A stretch of DNA of 64,000 nt, taken from contig NZ_OY762268.1 of the NCBI RefSeq assembly GCF_963665245.1, forward strand, positions 620,001-684,000, written 5' to 3'. Position numbers and translations under genes: made by a program. Source of the stretch: an uncultured Paludibaculum sp. (GTDB lineage Bacteria; Acidobacteriota; Terriglobia; Bryobacterales; Bryobacteraceae). Position 1 is the first letter of the stretch. The number at the start of each line of letters is the position of its first letter. Positions 57,932-64,000 of this stretch are shown here, one piece after another. The notes below the pieces were generated by a model. It had not been told where the DNA came from and searched no databases. It saw only the letters and a program-made list of their open reading frames with translations.

Positions 57932-60900
57932 CTAGAAGCTGTACTTCAGCGAAATCTGGATGTTCCGCTCGCCCTGGGCGCTGCGGATCTCACCGAAGGT
58001 GGTGGCGGTGATGACCTGGGACGCCGGACTCGCGAAGATTGGCGTATTGGTCAGATTGAAGGCTTCACCGCGGAGCTCGAACTTCTGGCGCTCTGTGATG
58101 TTGAACACCTTGCCCAGCGACATGTCGAAGCGAGCCTGTCCGGGTCCGCGGACGATGCCGATGCCGGCGTTGCCGAAGGTGAAGGCGGTCGGAACTGAGT
58201 ACGCAGAGACGTCCAGGTACTTGGCACCCGGGCCGATCTGGTGGAGGTCGTTCGGAGTACCGATGACGTTGGCCCGGAAGCTGCGGGCACCCGTGCCGGA
58301 GGGGTCGCCACTGACCTTGATCGTCAGCGGGAAGCCGCTCTGCAGTGTCAGGATGCCGCCCAACTGCCAACCACCCAGGACGTTGTTCATCACCCCATTC
58401 CAACTGGAGCCGAACTTGCGTTTGGCGCCGAACGGGAGTTCGTAGACAAACGAGCCAGTGAAGTTGTGCTTGGCGTCGAAGTAAGTGGGGCCCCACTCCG
58501 AACGGCGGTCATACAGGTTCTGCATGTAGGCTGACTGAGAGCCGGCTTGGCCGCCTTCACCGTAGTAGCCGATGGAGTCCGACATGCCATGCGACCAGGT
58601 GTAGGACAATTGGAACTCCATGCCAGCCGAATAGCGCTTGCGAGCGGTCGTCTGCAACGCATGGTACTGCTGGTTGCCGTTGGTTTCGGTACCGGAGATC
58701 TGGGAGATCTTAGCGCGCAATGTAGGATTGCCGGCGAGGTAGTCGCTGGTGCCAACGGCTCCGTTCACAATGCGCTTCTGGAGATAAGGCATGGGAACCA
58801 CGAGGTGAGTACCATGCTGGCCGACATAGGCAACCGTCAGCACCGCATTCTTGGGGAGTTGGTGTTCCAGCGTCAGGTTCCATTGCTGAGTAATCGCAGG
58901 GCGAACGTTGGGGTCCCAAATGCGCAGAGTCGCCTTATCAAAGGGGTCCTTCGGATTAAGCCCGGAGAGTCCTTGGTCCAGAGTCGTACCAGGCAAGAGA
59001 TATGCCGGCGTGTTGTAGAGAGCCTGGAACTCGGAGTTGAACGGCGGGTTCAGTGGCAGGCGTAGGTTAGTGCCAGTGCCTTCCATGAACGACGAGATAG
59101 TGTAGGCGCCACGCGCAACGAGTTTGTTCATGGCTTGGTAGGCGAAGCCGACGCGCGGCTGGAAGTCCTTCTTGAAGGGGTTGTACAGCGCGCGACTGTT
59201 ACCGTCCTGTCCTGCCATTTGGAGCTGTCCCGTAAAGGGGCTAATGTTGCTCTGGCGGTCCTTCACTTCCACGAGCGGAGTATGGTATTCCCAACGCAAG
59301 CCGAGGTTGAGCGTGAGTTTGTCGGTCGCGCGCCAGTCGTCCTGGAAGTAAGCAGCCCAGATGGTCTTGCGGTGGCCCCATGTGCCCGTGCTCAGGCCGC
59401 GGCCCAGGTCCGTAGGCATGCCCAGTAGGAAGTCGGCTTCAGGGACCAACTTGCCGCTGGGGTTGATGGCGTTGGCGGCAGTGAAGCGGCCCGAGAAGCT
59501 GATGTAGCCGTTACGCCCGTTGTTGCCAGCGTAGAAAGTATTCATCTGCTGCCGCAGGGCCTGCATGCCAGCTTTCATCATGTGGCGGCCTTTAATGATG
59601 GTCACATTGTCGGCAAAGTGATAGGTCGTATTGGCGAACAGTTGCTGGGTGCCAATATTGGCGTTGCCGAGCGACGAAATGTAGGTGAAGCCCTGCAGCG
59701 AGAGTAGACCGGATCCGGCGCTCTGAATGCCGAGCTTGGAAGCCACGTCGCCTAGGCCCTTGTCTTCACCGCCATTGTTCAGCAGGATGTTGTTGACGCC
59801 GAAACGGGCCTCGTTTACCAACGTCGGGCTGATAGTACGGGTCCAGTTGATGACGCCGTTCTGAAACGGGGCAATATTGAAGCTGTTGTACAGATAGGGC
59901 GCGGTGTTGACGCCGGGCTGATCCTGCCGGCCGTTGGAGTAGCGCCCGCTGAAATCGTCCTTGGACGAAAGCTTCCAGTCCAGCTTGAAGTCGCCCTGGT
60001 CGGACTTGACGTAGCTGGAGCTCGAGTAGAAGTAGTTGGGTGTTGCGATGGTTGCCGTGGTAAGCGCCGGCAACGGATACAGGCTGGTGTTGGCGAACAG
60101 GTTCTTGATCACCGAGTTGAAGCTAGACACCGGAATTTGATTGTTCGTGTAGGGAGCGCGGACACCGGTGGTGGTGTTCACACTGTTGGGGTCGTAGAGC
60201 TGGATGCCGGCGGAGGCACCAACATAAGCCGGATCGAGCAGATTTGAGAGATCGCCCTTGCGCCACGGCTCTGGGATCACCGTTGTGGCAGAGACACTTG
60301 GCGGGGTGGCTTTTCGCAGACCCTGAAAGTCCGCAAAGAAGAACATCTTGTCCTTGAAGATCGGTCCACCAATGGTGCCGCCGTACTGGTTCCAGCGAAT
60401 GGCGGTGCGTGGAGTGCCTTGCCAGTTGCGGCCCCAATTGTTGGCATTCATCTTGTCGTTGCGGAAGTACTCGAAAGCGCTGCCGTGGAGCTGGTTGGTG
60501 CCCGACTTGATGATGACGTTGACGATGCCGCCCTGGAAGTTGCCGAACTCGGCCGAAGCATTGTTCGTGATGAGCTTGAACTCGGCGATGGCTTCGAGGT
60601 TAGGCTGATAGGAGCTGAGGTTATCGGACGTCTGATTGTTGTCGACACCGTCCAGCAGAAAGTTGTTGGCCTCTTTGCGGTTACCATTCACATACGGCCG
60701 GCCGCCTCCCGCAGTACGCACACCACTATTGAAGCTGCTGGGGTCTGTTGCAACGACACCAGCGGCCAACAGGGTGAGAGCGATGGGGTTGCGGCTGATG
60801 AGCGGCGTGTTGACGATGGTCTGAGAACTGATGACCGCGCCGACCTGGGTGGTGTCCGTCTGAAGCATGGCGCCTTCGCCGGTGACCGTAACGGTCTCGG

Positions 60901-61243
60901 TGATGCCTCCGACCTGCATCGCGATGTCAATGCGGGCGCGCTGGTTGACTTCCAGGGTGAAGGCCGACTGGATGGAGGTCTTGAAGCCCTTGGCCTCCAC
61001 CTTGAGCTCGTAGGTTCCGATGGGCACGCGCGGGAAGGCATAGATGCCATCTTCATTGGTCGTGGTCGGCCAATTGGTACCACGCTGTGTGTCCCGAGCG
61101 GTCACCGTGGCGCCGGCAATGGCAAGGCCCGAAGGATCAGTAACTCGGCCGGTAATACCGGCGCTGACTTCCTGAGCAACTGTTGACCAGGCGCCTAATG
61201 AGAGTACGCCTAGTATGACTATTAGCGATTTTCTGTTGTTCAT
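57932..61243 (-). CDS. Oar-like TonB-dependent receptor with carboxypeptidase-regulatory domain
   Basis: 1103 residues. A Sec signal (SLIVILGVLSLGAWSTVAQ) is followed by a CarboxypepD_reg beta-sandwich (about 26-110; ITGRVTDPSGLAIAGATVTARDTQRG, GIYAFPRVPIGTYELKVEAKGF). The plug domain (about 115-240) has NFLLDGVDNNQTSDN and EFKLITNNASAEFGNFQGGIVNVIIKSGTN. A large beta-barrel ends in NIQISLKYSF with the terminal Phe expected of outer-membrane proteins. This architecture is expanded in Acidobacteriota and is thought to import oligosaccharides or other polymers with TonB energy. No SusD partner is adjacent. Confidence 0.95.
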   Translation of the reverse strand: MNNRKSLIVILGVLSLGAWSTVAQEVSAGITGRVTDPSGLAIAGATVTARDTQRGTNWPTTTNEDGIYAFPRVPIGTYELKVEAKGFKTSIQSAFTLEVNQRARIDIAMQVGGITETVTVTGEGAMLQTDTTQVGAVISSQTIVNTPLISRNPIALTLLAAGVVATDPSSFNSGVRTAGGGRPYVNGNRKEANNFLLDGVDNNQTSDNLSSYQPNLEAIAEFKLITNNASAEFGNFQGGIVNVIIKSGTNQLHGSAFEYFRNDKMNANNWGRNWQGTPRTAIRWNQYGGTIGGPIFKDKMFFFADFQGLRKATPPSVSATTVIPEPWRKGDLSNLLDPAYVGASAGIQLYDPNSVNTTTGVRAPYTNNQIPVSSFNSVIKNLFANTSLYPLPALTTATIATPNYFYSSSSYVKSDQGDFKLDWKLSSKDDFSGRYSNGRQDQPGVNTAPYLYNSFNIAPFQNGVINWTRTISPTLVNEARFGVNNILLNNGGEDKGLGDVASKLGIQSAGSGLLSLQGFTYISSLGNANIGTQQLFANTTYHFADNVTIIKGRHMMKAGMQALRQQMNTFYAGNNGRNGYISFSGRFTAANAINPSGKLVPEADFLLGMPTDLGRGLSTGTWGHRKTIWAAYFQDDWRATDKLTLNLGLRWEYHTPLVEVKDRQSNISPFTGQLQMAGQDGNSRALYNPFKKDFQPRVGFAYQAMNKLVARGAYTISSFMEGTGTNLRLPLNPPFNSEFQALYNTPAYLLPGTTLDQGLSGLNPKDPFDKATLRIWDPNVRPAITQQWNLTLEHQLPKNAVLTVAYVGQHGTHLVVPMPYLQKRIVNGAVGTSDYLAGNPTLRAKISQISGTETNGNQQYHALQTTARKRYSAGMEFQLSYTWSHGMSDSIGYYGEGGQAGSQSAYMQNLYDRRSEWGPTYFDAKHNFTGSFVYELPFGAKRKFGSSWNGVMNNVLGGWQLGGILTLQSGFPLTIKVSGDPSGTGARSFRANVIGTPNDLHQIGPGAKYLDVSAYSVPTAFTFGNAGIGIVRGPGQARFDMSLGKVFNITERQKFELRGEAFNLTNTPIFASPASQVITATTFGEIRSAQGERNIQISLKYSF

Positions 61244-61606
61244 AGACTAACGTAGACCCCAACTGCATCCAGTCTCAGGAGGAGGAAAACGAATGTCAAT
61301 CCTAAATTCGATTTGCGTCCCTGTCTCTTGCCGCCTGCACACAACTCCTTACCATAGACATAGATAGGGCCTCCTCCTGGCATAGCGGACAAAAGGGGAT
61401 TCGCTCGACGGCCGACGTCGATTATAGGACCCTCGGCATCACCCCTGTGACAGGTGACTATAACAGGCCTCCATGTCCGAATCAAGGCTTTACCGCGCCA
61501 AAAGTACGGCAATGCCAAGGCTTAGGACGCAATTTAATGTTCTTGATGCTCCCCCGGCTGAACCATTCTTCCAGCAAATGAAATGATTCATTCGCCATCC
61601 CGAACT
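61244..61606. other. Gene-free interval upstream of the TonB receptor
   Basis: No supported gene on either strand. A TTGACA on the minus strand (61299-61294), about 50 bp before the receptor start, could be a -35, but I see no convincing -10 or ribosome site. Confidence 0.45.
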
Positions 61607-62344
61607 TCAGCTCTTGGCAATGTCCGGTTTCGTCGGACGCCCGGCTACCAAGTCCCGCATCGTGTCGCTCGCGCCCCGGATGATCGGATCGCCATGGCCC
61701 ACACAAAGCACCTCGGCATGAACCATATCGCACAGTTTCCCGACCGATTCACGGTTCTGCTTATTGTCCAGGGTGATCTGCGGCCATCCCAACGCCACCT
61801 CCGGCCAGGTGACTACGATGTCTCCCGCGATCAGCGCCTTCTTCTCGGGCCAATAAAAACTCAGGCTGCCCGGCGTGTGCCCCGGAGCCCCCATGACTGT
61901 CAACGGTCCTACATGATCGCCATCTTTTAGGTTCTCATCCACTTCACAGGGAGGCGGAACCCCTAACCCTAATACGAAGGCTACCTGAAGATAGTATATT
62001 TTGAGCGGCTTCTGCGGCCACAGAGTCGTTGTCGGCGGGACTTGTACTTTCTTTCGGCCCGCGACAATATCCGCCTCCCAGGCATGGGAATAAACTCTGG
62101 CACCCGTCGCCTTCTTCAGCGCGGCCAATCCGCCCATGTGTGATTGATGCGCATGGGTGTGTATGATGGCCTTCAGATCGGATGGCTTTTTCCCAACCTT
62201 CGCCAACTCTTCCATGACTAGCTTTCCTGACTTATCAAGCAGCGTGTCAATGAGGATCAGTCCATTGCCATCATCGATCAAATAAGCACGGACATAGCCG
62301 CCGCTACTGTCGCCCAGACTGTAGAGGCCGGGTAGAATCTGCAT
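61607..62344 (-). CDS. MBL-fold hydrolase with altered metal motif
   Basis: 245 residues. The fold is clear: VRAYLIDDGNGLILIDTLLDKSGKLVMEELAKVG, LTVMGAPGHTPGSLSFYWPEKKALIAGDIVV and VLCVGHGDPIIRG. The first metal motif reads HTHAHQSHMGG, so HxHxDH has become HxHxSH. The Asp that binds the second metal is missing while the His residues remain. This may mean a single-metal enzyme or changed activity. No signal peptide is visible, so it is probably cytoplasmic. The substrate is unknown. Confidence 0.88.
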   Translation of the reverse strand: MQILPGLYSLGDSSGGYVRAYLIDDGNGLILIDTLLDKSGKLVMEELAKVGKKPSDLKAIIHTHAHQSHMGGLAALKKATGARVYSHAWEADIVAGRKKVQVPPTTTLWPQKPLKIYYLQVAFVLGLGVPPPCEVDENLKDGDHVGPLTVMGAPGHTPGSLSFYWPEKKALIAGDIVVTWPEVALGWPQITLDNKQNRESVGKLCDMVHAEVLCVGHGDPIIRGASDTMRDLVAGRPTKPDIAKS

Positions 62345-62578
62345 CGTGTCCTCCGAAATACGGGCCGGCTCAATCCGGACACCGAAGTATGGGTAGACTA
62401 GCAGAAACCTGATTGAAAAGAAAGAGGATAGATGGCCGGCGCGACTAAGTACTCACGTCCGGAATTGCCGTGACGTACTTGCCACCCAGCCGTCAGCCGC
62501 GGCGCGGCGGGCTGATTGCTGAGTGCTGATCGCTAAGAGCTTACTGCCGATCCGTACGCGAACTTCGGAAACCATGTA

Positions 62579-63376
62579 CTACGGCTTGCGGGCGATCGCC
62601 AGAAGGTGTTGGCTTGCCCCCAGCAGCGTCTCCTCCCGCTCAAGACGGCGCAGCACTTCCAGCAGAAAGGCCCGGCGGGCCGGGTCGCGCCAGCGGGCTT
62701 CCAGGTCGGGAGCGATGTAGGCGGGCCCCTCGACGGCGAAAATCGTGGGGTTCACAAAGCCACCGCGCTGAATCTCGGCGCGCAACTCTTCAGGCAGGTG
62801 GTAATGGGCGGAGGTGAAGTAAGAGGGGTCGCCGGAGTCGTTCTCGTGGATGCCCGAGTCGATGGTCCGCAGCAGGATGGGCTGGAACAGAGGATCGTCA
62901 ATGAAGCCCCGGTTCAGGCCATCCAGGAAGGCGGTGAAGCGGCCGATCGCAGCCGCGGCGAGAATCCCACCCCGTTTGAGGACGCGGCGGGCTTCCAGCA
63001 GGGCGGCTTGGCGGGCGGCGGGGTCCGCCAGATGGTAGAGGGGTCCCATCAGAAGGATCGCGTCAGCCTGACTGCCGGACCACGGTAGGCGGCGCGCATC
63101 ACCTTGGGTGGCACTGGCGATACCCGTCCGCGACCGGGCCACGTCGATGTGGTGGGCAATCGGGTCCAGAAGGTGGGTTTCATAACCCTGGGCGGCCAGG
63201 GCTTCGGAGTACGGCCCTGTGGCGCCGCCGATGTCCAGGATGCGAGCCGGGGGCGGCGGCAGGTGGCGGGCCAGAATGTCGAGGGTGCGCGCAAACTCAA
63301 ACTGCCCGGCAGGCGTGCGAAGGCGGCTGTCTTCGTCGTAGAGATCGTAGAATTCGAGGACGGCCGGGTCGAGCAT
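62579..63376 (-). CDS. Class I SAM-dependent methyltransferase
   Basis: 265 residues. Motif I is ARILDIGGATGPYSEALAAQGYETHLLDPI; GDARRLPWSGSQADAILLMGPLYHL contains motifs II-III; ARRVLKRGGILAAAAIGRF is motif IV. The N-terminus (MLDPAVLEFYDLYDEDSRLRTPAGQFEFARTLDILARHL) is an alpha cap. This matches the Methyltransf_11-like group with many small-molecule substrates. The substrate cannot be inferred. It lies 60 bp after the gamma-glutamyltransferase stop on the same strand. Confidence 0.9.
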   Translation of the reverse strand: MLDPAVLEFYDLYDEDSRLRTPAGQFEFARTLDILARHLPPPPARILDIGGATGPYSEALAAQGYETHLLDPIAHHIDVARSRTGIASATQGDARRLPWSGSQADAILLMGPLYHLADPAARQAALLEARRVLKRGGILAAAAIGRFTAFLDGLNRGFIDDPLFQPILLRTIDSGIHENDSGDPSYFTSAHYHLPEELRAEIQRGGFVNPTIFAVEGPAYIAPDLEARWRDPARRAFLLEVLRRLEREETLLGASQHLLAIARKP

Positions 63377-63436
63377 GCTTCTATTGTCCCATTGGACGCC
63401 GGGGTACGGGCCGCTGGGTGAAGCCCAATGGATCCG

Positions 63437-64000
63437 CTACCACGCCACGGCTGAGCGATAGCCATAGGGATCGGCTCCGGCTTCGATGACTCCATCCGGG
63501 CGGATCCGGATCGCCACCGGAGCGGCTCCGCTGCCATAGCGCGAGTGAACCTCCACACGGTGGCCACGCTGCTGCAACTCGCGTTGAGTCGTCGCGCCCA
63601 TGCGGTCGTCCAAAATCAGATCGGCCGGGCTCATGGCATGATTGTCGAAGCTCGAGACCAGATGCCGCGTCTGGTAGCGGGCCGCTTCCACGGCCTGTTG
63701 CGGGTTCATTCCGAAGTCAAGGATGTCCAGCATCACCTGGAGCAGCGACTGGTCCTGATTGTCGCCCCCGGGAGTAGCCATGGCGAGATAGGGTTTCCCT
63801 TGATAGGTCACGAGAGTTGGGCTCAGGGTCACCCGAGGCCGTTTGCCTCCGGCGACGGCATTGGGATGACCGGCGATGAGCAGAAAGCTTTGGGCGCGCT
63901 GCGTGAGCGGGATGCCGGTATCGCCGGCGATGACAGCGGGCGTCCAGGCCCCGGACGGCGTGGACGCGAAGACAAGGCCTTCCTTGTCGGCCGCCGTCAC
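63437..64000 (-). CDS. Gamma-glutamyltransferase, C-terminal part (5' end outside window)
   Basis: The frame is open to the window edge; the first codon here is probably an internal Val. The 187 residues match the small-subunit end of the family: TAADKEGLVFASTPSGA, GKRPRVTLSPTLVTYQGKPYLAMATPGGDNQDQSLLQVMLDILDFGMNPQQAVEAARYQT, then GHRVEVHSRYGSGAAPVAIRIRPDGVIEAGADPYGYRSAVAW. The GG pair in ATPGGD contributes to the oxyanion hole. The nucleophilic Thr would lie upstream, beyond the window. Family members cleave gamma-glutamyl bonds of glutathione or related acylamides. Confidence 0.92.
   Translation of the reverse strand: MTAADKEGLVFASTPSGAWTPAVIAGDTGIPLTQRAQSFLLIAGHPNAVAGGKRPRVTLSPTLVTYQGKPYLAMATPGGDNQDQSLLQVMLDILDFGMNPQQAVEAARYQTRHLVSSFDNHAMSPADLILDDRMGATTQRELQQRGHRVEVHSRYGSGAAPVAIRIRPDGVIEAGADPYGYRSAVAW

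Overview
The window looks like a large, GC-rich Acidobacteriota chromosome, most likely of the Solibacter/Bryobacterales type. This is inferred from gene content: tandem acidobacterial duplicated orphan permeases (ADOP), an Oar-like TonB-dependent receptor with a carboxypeptidase-regulatory N-terminus, a BlaI/M56 pair, many secreted enzymes with Tat or Sec signals, ThuA/DUF1080 proteins, and a mix of insertion sequences. No species can be named from the sequence alone.

Layout. 0-3 kb holds two ADOP permeases, the first cut by the window edge. 3-15.7 kb is an accessory zone: a decayed HUH (RayT-like) transposase, an ISNCY-type element with 24-bp ends and a 16-bp target duplication just upstream of a BlaI-M56 operon, an IS701/IS4-like element with perfect 16-bp ends between 20-bp direct repeats, a six-copy 253-bp tandem array of glyoxalase-gene tails and twin hairpins, a frameshifted GH78 alpha-L-rhamnosidase-like gene, and an IS256 element. 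A tRNA-Gln(TTG) lies at 15.9 kb. 16-33 kb is mostly catabolic and secreted: a SWIM-SNF2 helicase with a tiny overlapping leader ORF, a tricorn-like protease, MerR regulator, sulfatase, GH35 beta-galactosidase, DUF2891 protein, MBL hydrolase, M20 peptidase, ThuA-DUF1080 fusion, Gfo/Idh oxidoreductase and TfoX-like protein.

33.3-40.1 kb is a compact, unusual biosynthetic cassette: an FkbH-type glyceryl-carrier protein, a GT4 glycosyltransferase, and a second GT4 fused to a type II thioesterase, with an MFS exporter overlapping tail to tail. Both glycosyltransferases carry a C-terminal segment resembling assembly-line linkers. This is my best candidate for an undescribed pathway. 40-50.3 kb has an enolase-superfamily enzyme, two near-identical Flp pilins each with its own terminator, a lysozyme-like protein, the tdh-kbl threonine pathway, a PqaA-like protein, a free-standing VgrG-tip-like beta-helix protein, and an orphan PduS-PduT pair (a flavin/Fe-S protein and a tandem-BMC shell protein) beside a DUF336 protein.

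50.3-57.8 kb is a second accessory zone: an rve-type IS, a frameshifted DUF3800 gene, a small membrane protein, a macro-TIR(SEFIR) fusion, and a tightly coupled gluzincin metallopeptidase plus ComEC-like MBL pair. Together these resemble a conflict or defence island. The window ends with an Oar-like TonB receptor, an MBL protein lacking the usual metal-site Asp, a methyltransferase, and a gamma-glutamyltransferase cut by the edge.
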